Shown piece after piece: positions 1-9,952 of a DNA stretch of 64,000 bases (positions are counted from its first letter, which is position 1; each line of letters opens with the position of its first letter). The notes beneath the pieces are model-generated. The model had not been told where the DNA came from. It was given only the letters and a program-made list of their open reading frames with translations, and ran no database searches. The DNA comes from Ferrimonas sediminicola. Its GTDB lineage: Bacteria > Pseudomonadota > Gammaproteobacteria > Enterobacterales > Shewanellaceae. The DNA lies in contig NZ_SWCI01000002.1 of assembly GCF_005116715.1 (NCBI RefSeq), positions 263,120 through 327,119 on the forward strand, in the 5' to 3' direction. A program made the translations under genes and the position numbers.

Positions 1-2
1 AT

Positions 3-407
3 CTCTATTACCGGCTGAACGTGGTGCAGCTGGCTCTGCCTCCCCTGGCGGAACGTCCCGAAGAGGTACTGCCACTGGCCGAGCACTTTCTGGCCGGCCG
101 GGCCCAGCTCAGCGACGGTGCCCGCCACGCCCTGGCGGCCCACAGCTGGCCGGGTAACGTCCGCGAACTGGAAAACGCCATCGCCCGGGCGGCGCTGTTG
201 TGCCGTGGCGGCACCATTGAGCAGTCCGATCTGGCCCTGGAGCCACCGCCGCCACCCCCAGCCAACGCCCCGACGGACCTGGATGAACAGGCGATCACCG
301 AGGCCCTGGCCAAACATGGCGGGGTGATGGCCCGGGCGGCCCGCGCCCTGGGGATCTCCCGTCAACAGCTGTACCGACGAATGGAAAAACTGGAGATGGC
401 CCGGTGA
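3..407 (+). CDS. Sigma-54-dependent response regulator, C-terminal part (5' end outside window)
   Basis: The reading frame is open from the left edge and begins with LYYRLNVV followed by LPPLAERPEEV, the hallmark of the AAA+ domain of NtrC-type enhancer-binding proteins. The WPGNVRELENAI motif follows. The C-terminus is a Fis-type helix-turn-helix (AARALGISRQQLYRRM). Only the last ~135 residues are visible, so the receiver domain and Walker motifs are assumed. The stop overlaps the start of the downstream histidine kinase by 4 bases (GTGA), so the two form a translationally coupled two-component pair. The target genes cannot be read from the window. Confidence 0.93.
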   Translation, partial: LYYRLNVVQLALPPLAERPEEVLPLAEHFLAGRAQLSDGARHALAAHSWPGNVRELENAIARAALLCRGGTIEQSDLALEPPPPPPANAPTDLDEQAITEALAKHGGVMARAARALGISRQQLYRRMEKLEMAR

Positions 408-1771
408 GCCTGCGTCTGCTGCTGGTACTGTTGGCGGGGCTGGTCTCGGCGGTGGCCGGCGCGGTGGCCATGGTCATTACCCGGTCGTTACCCAGCTTCG
501 GACCTGTGCCGGGCTGGCTGCAGGCCCTGCTGATCGCCGGCCTGCTGTTTCCGCTGCTGTTGGGGCTGATGTTCAGCCTGACCCGGCCCCTGCGTCACGG
601 CCTGGCATCACTGGAGGCCGGTGTGTTGAACTTCTCCGACGCCGACTTCAGCGCCACCCTGCCGCTGCGGGGATCGCCGGAGATCCGCGCACTGGCGTCT
701 CACTACAATCAGATGGCGGTCAAGCTGCGTCAGGAGCGCTATACCCTGCACCAGAGGGAGCTGATCCTGGACAAGGTGATCCAGAACTCCCCGGTCCTGG
801 TGCTGCTAACCGACCCCGGCCAGAGGGTGATCCTGGCCAACCGGGAAACCGAACGCTTCTTCGGCCGCTCCCGGCTCGAGGGGTTGCCTCTGGATGAACT
901 GCTGGCCGACCAGGGTGAGCCGGTGCAGGCGATGTTCCGCTCTCAGCAGGACGGTCTGTTTCAGCTCAGCGACGGCCAGCAACAGAGTGACGCCTACCAC
1001 CTGGTCCAGGGACAGTTTCAGCTGCACAACCGGCCCCACAGGCTGATCCTGCTGCGCTGTCTGACTCGGGAGTTAGCCAGACAGGAGGCGGCGGCATGGA
1101 AGAAGGTGATCCGGGTGATCAGCCACGAGCTGAACAACAGCCTGGCCCCCATCAGTTCCATGAGCCACAGCGGCCTGGCACTGCTGACCGAGGCGAGCGA
1201 TCCCCGGCTACAACGGGTGTTCAACACCATCGAGGAGCGATGCGCCAGCCTCAACCAGTTTATTCAGGGCTACGCCACCTTTGCCAAATTGCCGGCCCCC
1301 AGGGCCAAAGCGGTCGACTGGTGCCCCTTTGTCGAGGGGCTTCGGGCCCAGTACCCCTTTCTCCTGACCGGGTCTCTGCCCCGCCAACCGGGCTGGTTTG
1401 ATCTGAACCAGATGGAACGGGTATTGGTCAACTTACTGAAAAATGCTGGCGAAAGCGGCAGTCCCGAGACGCAGATCACCCTGGAGATCAAAAGGCGCGA
1501 AGGGGGCGTGGCCATGGTGGTGTCTGATCGCGGGGCTGGCATGAGCGACGCCACCCTCAACCAGGCACTGCTGCCCTTCTACTCCACCAAGCACCAGGGA
1601 ACCGGCCTGGGGTTGGCGCTGTGCCGGGAGATCACCGAAGCCCATGGCGGTCAGATTCAGCTTCGCAACCGCCAGGGGGGCGGTCTTAGGGTCAGCTTGT
1701 GGCTGCCGGACCGCGGCGCAGCCCTTACCGACGGCGCGAACGGCTCCCGCGTTAAAATTGACGTTGATTGA
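404..1771 (+). CDS. NtrY-like sensor histidine kinase
   Basis: This 455-residue membrane kinase partners the upstream sigma-54 response regulator. Two hydrophobic segments (about residues 3-26 and 38-59) flank a very short periplasmic loop, so the signal is probably sensed in the membrane or cytoplasm. A HAMP-like linker (60-110) and a PAS-like region (120-220) follow. The H-box is SHELNNSLAPI with the phospho-acceptor His241. The ATPase boxes are NLLKNAGES, DRGAGMS and GTGLGLAL. The HELNN H-box is typical of the NtrB/NtrY group that drives sigma-54 regulators. It starts at GTG inside the stop of the regulator gene. The signal is unknown. Confidence 0.9.
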   Translation: MSLRLLLVLLAGLVSAVAGAVAMVITRSLPSFGPVPGWLQALLIAGLLFPLLLGLMFSLTRPLRHGLASLEAGVLNFSDADFSATLPLRGSPEIRALASHYNQMAVKLRQERYTLHQRELILDKVIQNSPVLVLLTDPGQRVILANRETERFFGRSRLEGLPLDELLADQGEPVQAMFRSQQDGLFQLSDGQQQSDAYHLVQGQFQLHNRPHRLILLRCLTRELARQEAAAWKKVIRVISHELNNSLAPISSMSHSGLALLTEASDPRLQRVFNTIEERCASLNQFIQGYATFAKLPAPRAKAVDWCPFVEGLRAQYPFLLTGSLPRQPGWFDLNQMERVLVNLLKNAGESGSPETQITLEIKRREGGVAMVVSDRGAGMSDATLNQALLPFYSTKHQGTGLGLALCREITEAHGGQIQLRNRQGGGLRVSLWLPDRGAALTDGANGSRVKIDVD

Positions 1772-1857
1772 TCTAGGTCGTATCGGGACGTTCATCGGCT
1801 TGTTAGCTTGGTCCATAGAGGACCGTGGTCTAATCACTTCATTATCAAGGACAGATT

Positions 1858-2034
1858 ATGAGGCTGTGTTCCAAGTGCGGTCAGGCCCTGCCCAGGCACC
1901 ATGGCCGCTGCACCCGCTGTCACCCCCCCTTACTGAGAGAACGGGCGCTGGACCTGTTGCAGGGGCGTCCGAAAACCCTGGCGCTGGTCACCCTGCTGGG
2001 GGGGATTGGGCTGTACTGGCTACCGCCCTGGTAG
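1858..2034 (+). CDS. Small zinc-ribbon protein with C-terminal membrane helix (58 aa)
   Basis: A short frame starts at ATG 1858 behind an AAGGA Shine-Dalgarno and ends at TAG 2032-2034. The product begins MRLCSKCGQALPRHHGRC and continues with TRC, giving two CxxC pairs ten residues apart (C4/C7 and C18/C21), as in a zinc ribbon. The last ~20 residues (TLALVTLLGGIGLYWLPPW) form one hydrophobic helix. It lies between the kinase and the convergent OPT transporter. No function is recognised; a rubredoxin-like or membrane-tethered zinc-ribbon role is possible. The ribosome binding site and the motif support a real gene, but homologues were not checked. Confidence 0.6.
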   Translation: MRLCSKCGQALPRHHGRCTRCHPPLLRERALDLLQGRPKTLALVTLLGGIGLYWLPPW

Positions 2035-2043
2035 CCCTGCGGT

Positions 2044-4086
2044 TCAACCGTCCCCCTCGCTCAGGGTTGTCCGGTACAGATAGAGGCAGATCAGTAACAG
2101 GGCAGCCAGACCGGAATAGCCGCCAAACCAGGCGGGAGGCATTGGTGTGCCTATAAAGGCGACATATAGGGCCAGGCACACCCCCATCAAGGCCTCGCCG
2201 GTGATCAGCCCCGACGCCAGCAGCAAGCCACGGTTGGTTTGGTCGCGTGCCTGGTCGGCCGGGAGAGACCGGGCGCGACGCCGAACCAGCTCCGCCAACA
2301 CCCCGCCGACAAAGATGGGCACCGACAGGCCGAGAGGCAGGTAGACCCCCACGGCAACCGCCAGCACCGGGAATCGGAAACTCGCCCCCCGACGCTCCTG
2401 CACCCGGTCCAGCAGGATAAGCAGGGCTGCCAGGATGAACCCGATGTAGATGAAGTTCCACTCTATCCCCTGGCCGAAGATCCCCTGCGCCAACGCCATC
2501 ATCAGTCCCGCCTGGGGGGCGGAGAGGAACCGGGCCGGATCCCCACCCGGGGCCGGTCGGCCGATGCCATAACCAGCATCCAACACGCTGAGGATCAACG
2601 GGATCACCAGGGCTGCCGCCGCCACTCCGACCACCTGAAACAGCTGTTGGCGCCAGGGGGTGGCCCCCACCAGGTGGCCGCACTTCAGGTCCTGCATGTT
2701 GTCGCCGGCAATGGCGGCCGACGAGCAGATCAGCGCCGCCAGGTAGATCACCGCAATGGGGCCCATCACCGCCGCCGGGCCCTCCTTGCCCATGATGGAG
2801 ACCAGAATCAACGCCGAGGTGATCACCGTGGCAATGGTCACCCCGGAGATCGGGTTGTTGGAACTGCCCACCAACCCGGCCATGTAGCCGGCAACGGAGG
2901 CAAACAGGAAGCCGAGCACCAGCATCAACAGGGTCATCAGCCCGGCGATCATCACCTTGTACTGATAGTCGGTCATGGCGATGTAGAAGATGGCGTACAG
3001 CGGGATCACACAGATCAGCACCACCGAGGCCACGATGGAAAAGGGGGTGTCCGCCTCTGTCCTGGGGAAGGCGGTCGCAATCTCGGACTTGCGGCTCTGG
3101 TAGGCTTTCAAAGACGCCTGCACACCCGCCGCCAGGGGGCGCGCCAGGGACACCAGCGACCAGAGTCCACCGACCATCATGGCGCCAACACCGATGTAAC
3201 GGCACTTCTGCCAGGCCGCACCCGCTATCGCCGCCCACTGTTGCCCGGAAAGCCCATCCAGCAGCTGACCCTGATCCAGTCCAGCGGCCAACAGCAGCGC
3301 GTCGCGGTTGAGTATCCAGTTTAGCGGCACGCCGACCAGGGTGCCGATCACCCCTCCGGCAAACACCAGCACCGCCACATTCAGGCCGACAATGTAACCG
3401 ACCCCGATCAGCGCCGGACTCAGGGTGATGCCGCCGCTGAACAGATAGCTTCCCCCGATCCAGCTTCGCACCGTGGACACGCCGCCGGCAAACAGTCCCA
3501 GCCCCGACTCCAGCAGCTTGTAGGCACCGCCGAGGGCAGCGGAGCGGATCAGCATCCGGAAACCCTGCACCGGGGCGCGCTCCTCATCCGCAGTGGCACC
3601 GCTCCGGAGTGTCTCTATCCCCCCGGTCTTCAGCACCTCGGCGGTGGCCACCCCCTCCGGGAAGCCCAGCCTGGCCTCGACGATCAGAGCCCGCCGCAGC
3701 GGAATGGTGAACGCCACCCCGAGCACGCCCCCCACCATGGCAATGGAGACCATGGGCCAGTACAGGTAACCGTGCCAGGCGTGCATCATCACCAGGGCCG
3801 GTATGGTGAAGATGATCCCGGCGACCAGGGACTCGCCGGCGGAGGCGGCGGTCTGAACCATGTTGTTCTCCAGGATGGTGGCGTGGCGAAACAGCCGCAG
3901 CAGCCCCAGGGAGGCCGCCGCCGCCGGGATCGAGGCCGACACCGTCATCCCCACCAGCAGGCCAATGTAGGCGTTGGCCGCTGCCAGGAGCACGGAGAGG
4001 AGGATACCCAGCAGCAATCCCTTGACGGTGATCTCCGCCAGGGTGCGCTGTGGACCGACGACAGGAGGAGGAAGGGGTTGATTCAT
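2044..4086 (-). CDS. OPT family oligopeptide transporter
   Basis: This ~680-residue polytopic inner-membrane protein has the OPT N-terminal signature ([21 protein letters not shown] followed by [17 protein letters not shown]) and many hydrophobic helices to the C-terminus. OPT proteins use the proton gradient to import oligopeptides or, in some branches, metal chelates; the substrate cannot be told here. I chose ATG 4086 (MNQPLPPP). The frame also opens at TTG 4119, 11 codons earlier, but that start has no better ribosome binding site. The gene stands alone, divergent from the TRIC-like gene and convergent with the small zinc-ribbon gene. Confidence 0.9.
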   Translation of the reverse strand: MNQPLPPPVVGPQRTLAEITVKGLLLGILLSVLLAAANAYIGLLVGMTVSASIPAAAASLGLLRLFRHATILENNMVQTAASAGESLVAGIIFTIPALVMMHAWHGYLYWPMVSIAMVGGVLGVAFTIPLRRALIVEARLGFPEGVATAEVLKTGGIETLRSGATADEERAPVQGFRMLIRSAALGGAYKLLESGLGLFAGGVSTVRSWIGGSYLFSGGITLSPALIGVGYIVGLNVAVLVFAGGVIGTLVGVPLNWILNRDALLLAAGLDQGQLLDGLSGQQWAAIAGAAWQKCRYIGVGAMMVGGLWSLVSLARPLAAGVQASLKAYQSRKSEIATAFPRTEADTPFSIVASVVLICVIPLYAIFYIAMTDYQYKVMIAGLMTLLMLVLGFLFASVAGYMAGLVGSSNNPISGVTIATVITSALILVSIMGKEGPAAVMGPIAVIYLAALICSSAAIAGDNMQDLKCGHLVGATPWRQQLFQVVGVAAAALVIPLILSVLDAGYGIGRPAPGGDPARFLSAPQAGLMMALAQGIFGQGIEWNFIYIGFILAALLILLDRVQERRGASFRFPVLAVAVGVYLPLGLSVPIFVGGVLAELVRRRARSLPADQARDQTNRGLLLASGLITGEALMGVCLALYVAFIGTPMPPAWFGGYSGLAALLLICLYLYRTTLSEGDG

Positions 4087-4358
4087 CTTATTTGTTCCGG
4101 TGACCTGTCCTAGTTTCAAACTAGCAGAGTGTAGTCGAAACGCACGATGGGGCCGGTGCCGGCCGTGTTAACCGCAACGCAATGAACGGCGGCCGTTGAG
4201 TTAGCCCGACGCCAGTCGCTACACCAACAAGGCCACACCCGCGCAACATGGCATCAATGGGGGTAATCCGAACCCGCTAATCTTTCATTTCCAAGGACAT
4301 TGGACCTTTGCCACAATCGCTCCCCCTACCCTGGTCTGTGGCGCTGATGGAGAGTGAG

Positions 4359-4991
4359 ATGAGTGAAGTGCAGTTGATTCTGGTGCTCTGGTTTGTCGGG
4401 GTGCTTACCGAGGCGATCACCGGCGCCCTGGCGGCCGGAAGAAACCGCATGGATCTGTTCGGCGTGGTGATGGTCGCCTGCATCACCGCCATCGGCGGTG
4501 GCACGGTTCGCGACATCCTATTGGGCGGCTATCCGCTCATCTGGGTTGCCCATCCTCACTACCTGCTGGCGATCGCGCTGGCGGCGCTGATGACGGTGGC
4601 GTTTTCGCCGCTGATGCGCTATCTCACCCGACTGTTTCTGACCCTGGATGCACTGGGACTGACGGTGTTTTCCATCATCGGTGTGCAGAAGGCCCTGTCG
4701 CTGGGCCACCCACCGCTCATTGCCATCGCCTCCGGACTGATCACCGGTGTCTTCGGCGGCATATTGCGGGATCTGTTCTGCCAGAGGGTGCCCCTGGTGT
4801 TTCGTAAGGAGCTGTACGCCATGGTGTCGCTGGTAACGGCGGCGCTGTACATGGGCCTGACCATGGCGGAGGCGTCAGAATGGCTGAAGCTGGCCATCTG
4901 TCTGCCGCTGGGGTTCGGCCTGAGGCTGTTGGCGATACGCTACCGCTGGTCGATTCCCACCTTCGACTACCAGGAACAGGGCGTCCACTAG
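4359..4991 (+). CDS. TRIC/UPF0126 family inner-membrane protein (YicG-like)
   Basis: This 210-residue protein has about seven hydrophobic helices in two repeats, each with the family signature: AIGGGTVRDILLG in the first half and GVFGGILRDLFCQRVPLVF in the second. These glycine-rich, arginine-bearing turns are diagnostic of the bacterial TRIC/UPF0126 family, whose characterised members are trimeric cation channels; E. coli YicG is a close relative. I place the start at ATG 4359 (MSEVQL) because GGAG sits six bases upstream and the length then matches the family. A TTG 17 codons earlier is unlikely. The physiological role is unknown. Confidence 0.88.
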   Translation: MSEVQLILVLWFVGVLTEAITGALAAGRNRMDLFGVVMVACITAIGGGTVRDILLGGYPLIWVAHPHYLLAIALAALMTVAFSPLMRYLTRLFLTLDALGLTVFSIIGVQKALSLGHPPLIAIASGLITGVFGGILRDLFCQRVPLVFRKELYAMVSLVTAALYMGLTMAEASEWLKLAICLPLGFGLRLLAIRYRWSIPTFDYQEQGVH

Positions 4992-5002
4992 GGAGCAGCG
5001 GC

Positions 5003-5875
5003 CTAGGCGTCAGCCAGGGAGAGGTGGATCCGCTCGGCGTTCCAGGGCTCGATGATCTTGCGGGTCCTGGCCTGGTTCCAGTAACACTTGCCGAACAGCA
5101 TGATGCCGGCCCCTGCCAGGGCCTCGCGGTCCTCAATGCCATAGCGGGTCAGTATCGTCCGCCGGTGGCGGCGAATGGGTATGCCCACATCGGTGCACTC
5201 TGCCGGGTTGAGCCAGTCGAGGTCGCCGTCGGCATGGGACAGGGTGCCCCAGAACATCTTGGGCCTGGCCTCCTTGGCACTCTCCGCCGCCCTGGCGTCG
5301 GCGAAATTGACAAACAGGTTGCTCGCCTTGAACCGGTAGCCCTGATCCAGTTCGATCAGGGTGTCACTGTCGGCGAGATCGCTGCCCCTCATCAGGCTGT
5401 GCAGCGCCTTCGCCAGGGTCAGCGGCCTGGGCGTGCCGGCTCGCGCCGGCCGAAGGCCTTCCCGAGCGGCACCGACCGTTGTCGCCCGGCTTCGTTCCCC
5501 CTGTTTCCCCGGATTGAAGCTGAAGGGGATCACCTCCTCGGTCAGCATCTGCGCCACCTCGGCCGCATCCCTCTGCTCCAGCTCCTGCCCGGGAGAGCTC
5601 TGTGCCAGGCTGCACCCCTCAGTATGGTAGCGGGAGCCGAAACAGGCCGAACGTCCATCACGGCTGGCTTTGCGGTAGTAGGCCCGCCCATGGCACTCCG
5701 GGCAGTACAGATGCTGCCTGAATCGCTCGATCTGCTCTTCGGCCAGAGCCTGGAAGCAGATGATGGAGTAGAGGTGACGCCGTTCCTGGCAGATACAGAG
5801 TGCATCGAACATGTGGTCAGTCCCGGGGTGAACGCTGACCCGTTTATACCACAGCGGCACCGTTACCGACATCAT
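5003..5875 (-). CDS. Uncharacterised protein with N-terminal zinc-ribbon-like motif
   Basis: This is a soluble 290-residue protein that I cannot assign to a named family. A cysteine/histidine cluster near residues 58-88 (CPECHGRAYYRKA, then CFGSRYHTEGC) looks like a zinc ribbon and resembles, weakly, the N-terminal ribbon of CoiA-like proteins. The middle (about 125-165) is low-complexity and Arg/Pro/Ala-rich, like a linker. The C-terminal ~120 residues look like a compact domain, with MFWGTL and DWLNPAECTDVGIPI segments and the ending IIEPWNAERIHLSL. There is no signal peptide or membrane helix. The gene is flanked by two unrelated transport genes and begins with two consecutive ATG codons. 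Confidence 0.75.
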   Translation of the reverse strand: MMSVTVPLWYKRVSVHPGTDHMFDALCICQERRHLYSIICFQALAEEQIERFRQHLYCPECHGRAYYRKASRDGRSACFGSRYHTEGCSLAQSSPGQELEQRDAAEVAQMLTEEVIPFSFNPGKQGERSRATTVGAAREGLRPARAGTPRPLTLAKALHSLMRGSDLADSDTLIELDQGYRFKASNLFVNFADARAAESAKEARPKMFWGTLSHADGDLDWLNPAECTDVGIPIRRHRRTILTRYGIEDREALAGAGIMLFGKCYWNQARTRKIIEPWNAERIHLSLADA

Positions 5876-5920
5876 CGCGCCCGGTAAGGCTAACTATAAT
5901 TGGTGGGTTATCCGGCAAAT

Positions 5921-8398
5921 ATGGTGTCGCCGATGATCCACGAACCCGGTTTGCTCATCCTGGTGTTCATCATTCTGGCGCTGCTTATCGGCGCCGCGGT
6001 TCGCCACGCACTCAAGGGAAGCGGGCTGCCCTACACCGTGGTACTGCTGCTGGTGGGGCTGACCATGGGGCTGGCGCACAGGCTGGATCTGCTGGCGAGT
6101 CAGGCACCGCTGTTTCACCACAGCGTCGATCTGGTGTCCGGCATCAGCCCCCACCTTATCCTCTACGTCTTTCTGCCAACCCTGATCTTCGAAAGTGCGT
6201 TCTCCCTCGAAGCGCATCTGTTTCGCCGCATGTTCATGCAGATCGCCCTGCTGGCGATCCCCGGACTGATGGTGGCGGCGCTACTCACCGCCCTGCTGGC
6301 CAGGTGGGCCTTTCCCTGGGAGTGGAGCTGGGCACTGTGCCTGCTGTTCGGCACCCTGATCAGTGCCACCGATCCGGTGGCGGTGGTGGCGCTGTTGAAG
6401 GAGGTGAGCTCGCGCAAACGCCTGGAAACCCTGATCGAGGGGGAGTCACTGTTGAACGACGGCACGGCCATCGTCCTGTTCTCCCTGTTCTATGCGCTGG
6501 TCACCCTCGGCAGCGGCGACGCAAGCGCACCACTGCGGGTGGTGACCGAGTTCAACCAGGTGGTCCTGGGCGGCTTCGGGGTGGGCCTGGCGATCGGCGG
6601 CCTGGCGATCTGGTGGATAGGACGGGTATTCAATGATCCCCTCATCGAGATCAGCCTGTCGGTGGTGGCCGCCTACCTGGTGTTCTTCGTCGCCGAGCGG
6701 CTCCACGTCTCCGGCGTGGTTGCCCTGGTCACCCTGGCGCTGCTGTTTTCCGGCAGCGGACGCACCAGGATCAGTCCCGAAGTCACCGGCTTCCTCCACC
6801 ATTTCTGGGAGGTGATGGCCCACGTCGCCAACACCATCATCTTCCTGGTGGTCGGCGTACTGATCGCCAGCCGGGTTCCGCTGGATCAACCCGCCTTGTG
6901 GCAGACCCTGGGGGCCCTCTACCTGGGGCTGATCGCCATTCGGGCCGCAACCATCGGCCTGTTTCTGCCGTTGCTGCAGAAGGTGGGGGCCCCCTTAACC
7001 CGGGCCAAGGCGATGGTACTGGTCTGGGGCGGATTGAGGGGGGCGGTGTCGCTGGCCCTGGCCCTGACCATTGCCGCCGATGGCCTGCTGGCGCGTGAAC
7101 TGACGGACCAGATCCTGTTCCTCTGTGCCGGTATCGTGGTGCTCACCATCGTCCTCAATGGCGGCACCATGGGACAGCTGCTCCGCCTGCTCCGCTTGGA
7201 TCGCCTGCCCGAAGCCAAGCAGGCCACGGTGGATCGGGTCGTCACCGTAGTGAACCGCGACCTCAATGAGATGCTGCCGGGGATGATGACCCATGAGTTT
7301 CTCAAGGGTTCCGACTGGGAGGCGGTGCGCCGCCATGTCCAGCTCGGCGACCAGCTGGCCGACACAGGGGGCGCCGACCTGGCCGCCGACGAGCTTGAGG
7401 TGGCGTTCCGGCGCCGGCTGCTGGAGACGGAACGACGCAGCTACTGGCTGCAATTTGAGCAGGGAACCCTGGGGCGAACCGCCACCGAGCAGCTGGTGCA
7501 TGCCGTCGAACGGGTGCTCGATGGCCCACCGCAGATCGGCCCCCGCTCCGGGCTGGCATCGATCTGGCGTACCCCGCCCTGGCTGGAGTGGTTGCGCCGG
7601 ATCGCCGGGGTCCGCCGTCTGGTGAACTCTATGCTCTATCGGCGACTGGCTTTGGGATACGATCTCGCCCGAGGCTTCATTCAGGCTCAGGAGGAGCTGC
7701 GCTCCCACGTGGAGGCGCTGGCGCCATCGCCGGCTTCCGCCGAGACGATCAACCGCCAGGTGGCGCTCAACTGCCGACTGGCGTCAAACTACATCGCCCA
7801 GGTGCGCGACTGCCACCCGGAACTGATCCAGGCTCTGGAAACCCAGGCGGCGAGCCGGCTGTTGCTGAACCGAGAACGTGCAATCATCAGTCAGCAGCTG
7901 CGCCTGGCGGTCCTGGACCAGCCGGAAGCGACCAGGCTGCTGAACGATGTGGAGCGGCGCATGGTGGCCTTGCAGCGCAGCCCCATGGCGCGCCATCCGG
8001 CCAAGATTGAACAGTGGCAACGGCTGGTTCCCTGGGCCCGCGACTGCAGCGAAGAGACCCGCGCCGCCCTGGTGGACGTGCTGGAGACGGAACTGTGTAA
8101 CTCCGGCGATCAGCCGATCAAGCAGGGGCAGCCCCTGTCGGCTCTGGGGGTGGTGATCGAGGGCAGCCTGCAACTGACCTGCCTCGGTCAGGAGTCGCGG
8201 CGGTGTCGCCAGCTTGGCCCCGGGGAACCCTTTGCTGCCCTGGCGCTGATCTCCGGCCGGGCCCCGGCCAGTTACCGGGCGTCGACGCTGTGCCGTATCG
8301 GTTGGCTCAGCGCCGATGCCCTGCGAGGCATAATGGCCCGAGATCCAGAGCTGTCTCGGGCGGTGGCCAGCCTGGTCGCCGCCGAGGTCAGGGAGTAG
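5921..8398 (+). CDS. CPA1-family Na+(K+)/H+ antiporter with C-terminal cNMP-binding-like domain
   Basis: The N-terminal ~430 residues hold 12-13 hydrophobic helices with CPA1 signatures: LISATDPVAVVALLKE (ion-binding Asp) and EGESLLNDGTAIVLFS. A long cytoplasmic region of ~390 residues follows. Its last ~130 residues resemble a cyclic-nucleotide-binding fold (PIKQGQPLSALGVVIEGSLQL, then LGPGEPFAALALISG). The canonical phosphate-binding cassette Arg-Ala is not clearly kept, so ligand binding is uncertain. The layout is like plant SOS1 and some bacterial NhaP-type exchangers. Product length from ATG 5921 is 825 residues; an upstream TTG at 5900 is the longest start. It would serve sodium/pH homeostasis, as expected in a marine bacterium. 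Confidence 0.87.
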   Translation: MVSPMIHEPGLLILVFIILALLIGAAVRHALKGSGLPYTVVLLLVGLTMGLAHRLDLLASQAPLFHHSVDLVSGISPHLILYVFLPTLIFESAFSLEAHLFRRMFMQIALLAIPGLMVAALLTALLARWAFPWEWSWALCLLFGTLISATDPVAVVALLKEVSSRKRLETLIEGESLLNDGTAIVLFSLFYALVTLGSGDASAPLRVVTEFNQVVLGGFGVGLAIGGLAIWWIGRVFNDPLIEISLSVVAAYLVFFVAERLHVSGVVALVTLALLFSGSGRTRISPEVTGFLHHFWEVMAHVANTIIFLVVGVLIASRVPLDQPALWQTLGALYLGLIAIRAATIGLFLPLLQKVGAPLTRAKAMVLVWGGLRGAVSLALALTIAADGLLARELTDQILFLCAGIVVLTIVLNGGTMGQLLRLLRLDRLPEAKQATVDRVVTVVNRDLNEMLPGMMTHEFLKGSDWEAVRRHVQLGDQLADTGGADLAADELEVAFRRRLLETERRSYWLQFEQGTLGRTATEQLVHAVERVLDGPPQIGPRSGLASIWRTPPWLEWLRRIAGVRRLVNSMLYRRLALGYDLARGFIQAQEELRSHVEALAPSPASAETINRQVALNCRLASNYIAQVRDCHPELIQALETQAASRLLLNRERAIISQQLRLAVLDQPEATRLLNDVERRMVALQRSPMARHPAKIEQWQRLVPWARDCSEETRAALVDVLETELCNSGDQPIKQGQPLSALGVVIEGSLQLTCLGQESRRCRQLGPGEPFAALALISGRAPASYRASTLCRIGWLSADALRGIMARDPELSRAVASLVAAEVRE

Positions 8399-8403
8399 CC
8401 CGG

Positions 8404-9606
8404 CTACAGCGCCAGTTTGGCGGCCACGTAGTCGGCGTCCTTGTCGCCGCGACCGGAAAGGTTCACCAAGATGCGCCGCTCCCTGGGCAGACGGCGGGCT
8501 TCCCGCATCGCCCAGGCAACGGCGTGGGCGCTCTCCAGGGCGGGAATGATCCCCTCCACCCTGGAGAGGGTCATGAAGGCGTCCAAACACTCCTGGTCGG
8601 TCACCGTGTCATACTCGACCCGCTCCAGCTCCTTGAGGTAACAGTGTTGCGGTCCCACACCCGGGTAGTCCAGGCCGGAGGCGATGGAGTGGACCGGCAG
8701 CGGCTCACCGGCCTCATCCTGCAATACGTAGCATTTGAACCCATGCAACTCGCCTGGCGATCCCAGGGTCAGGGTGGCGGAGTGCTGGTCGGTGTCCAGC
8801 CCCTTTCCGGCCGGTTCCACTCCGACGATACGCACCGGCTCGTCGGCCAGGAAGGCGGTGAACAGGCCAATGGCGTTGGAGCCGCCGCCGACACAGGCGG
8901 TGATGACATCGGGCAGTTGCTGATGACGCTCCTGGAACTGCTGACGCGCCTCGCGGCCGATGATGCTTTGAAAGTCCCGCACCATCTTGGGAAACGGATG
9001 GGGGCCCACGACAGAGCCGATGGCGTAGATGTAATCCTGCGGGTTCTCCATATAGGCCACAAAGGCACTGTCGACGGCGTCCTTGAGGGTGGCGGTTCCC
9101 TGGGTCACCGGAACCAGGTCGCAACCCAGGATCTTCATCTTGGTAACGTTGGGGTGCTCCTTTTCGATGTCCACCTGGCCCATGTGGATTTCGCAGGGGA
9201 TCCCCACCAGGGCGCAGGCGGTGGCCAGGGCCACACCGTGCTGTCCGGCGCCGGTTTCGGCAATCACCTTCTTCTTGCCCATGTATTTGGCCAGCAGCGC
9301 TTCACCGAGGCAGTGGTTGATCTTGTGGGCACCGGTGTGATTGAGATCCTCGCGCTTGAGGTAGATCTGCGCCCCACCCAGCTGTTCACTAAGCCGCTTG
9401 GCGTGGTAGATGGGGCTGGGTCGACCGACGTAGTCCTGGAACAGTTGCATCAGCTCCTGCTGGAACTCCTCGGTTTGACGGATCTCCTCGTAAGCCAGGT
9501 TGATCTCATCCATCACCAGTTTCAGCTCGGGGGGGATCACCTGTCCGCCGAAGGGACCAAAGAAACCCTGCTCATCGGGCATGGGGGCAAACTCGAAACG
9601 ACTCAT
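8404..9606 (-). CDS. Tryptophan synthase beta-chain homologue without a neighbouring trpA
   Basis: The enzyme would condense indole and serine with PLP. All core TrpB features are present: [14 protein letters not shown] with the Schiff-base Lys95, [10 protein letters not shown], the phosphate loop GGGSNAIG, the GVEPAGKG strand, and SGRGDKD near the C-terminus. The length (400 residues) is that of a normal TrpB. ATG 9606 has a perfect AAGGAG seven bases upstream. No other trp gene is in view; the neighbours are an antiporter and a YebC protein. Differences from enterobacterial TrpB throughout the COMM region suggest a stand-alone paralogue that may recycle indole or use another nucleophile. 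Whether a canonical trpAB exists elsewhere cannot be seen. Confidence 0.9.
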   Translation of the reverse strand: MSRFEFAPMPDEQGFFGPFGGQVIPPELKLVMDEINLAYEEIRQTEEFQQELMQLFQDYVGRPSPIYHAKRLSEQLGGAQIYLKREDLNHTGAHKINHCLGEALLAKYMGKKKVIAETGAGQHGVALATACALVGIPCEIHMGQVDIEKEHPNVTKMKILGCDLVPVTQGTATLKDAVDSAFVAYMENPQDYIYAIGSVVGPHPFPKMVRDFQSIIGREARQQFQERHQQLPDVITACVGGGSNAIGLFTAFLADEPVRIVGVEPAGKGLDTDQHSATLTLGSPGELHGFKCYVLQDEAGEPLPVHSIASGLDYPGVGPQHCYLKELERVEYDTVTDQECLDAFMTLSRVEGIIPALESAHAVAWAMREARRLPRERRILVNLSGRGDKDADYVAAKLAL

Positions 9607-9952
9607 GACTCGGCTCCTTGACGATTTGGCGATGCCTGGCTGTTCCAGGCTCATGGCCAGCACCTTACCAGTGTCATGTTTTCATTCCAAGCGTCATTAA
9701 AGCGTTACACAACACTGATAACACTAAAGTATTGATTGGATTCCTTGGTGTAATGTTTTCTATACACCCGTGCGGGCTGAGCTGTCGGCAATGAATCCCG
9801 CTCAGGGGGGCCGGGGGTAAAAACTGCCCGGTTGCCATCAATACACCCCGCTGAGGCCACAATTTGCCCCCCGGCCGTTTGAGGCTTGGGCTCAAGCTGG
9901 TATTATCGGCGGTCACCAATTTCGTTTGACTGACAACACAGAGCCGATCCTT
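9607..9952. other. 346-base divergent intergenic region between trpB-like and yebC-like genes
   Basis: This region carries the promoters of both divergent genes. I find no convincing operator, RNA gene or coding frame. One inverted repeat is visible: GGCCGGGGG at 9809-9817 and its complement at 9868-9876. It could fold as a long-looped stem in either transcript. The part nearest trpB (about 9690-9770) is AT-rich relative to the surroundings and probably holds the trpB-side promoter. Confidence 0.5.
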
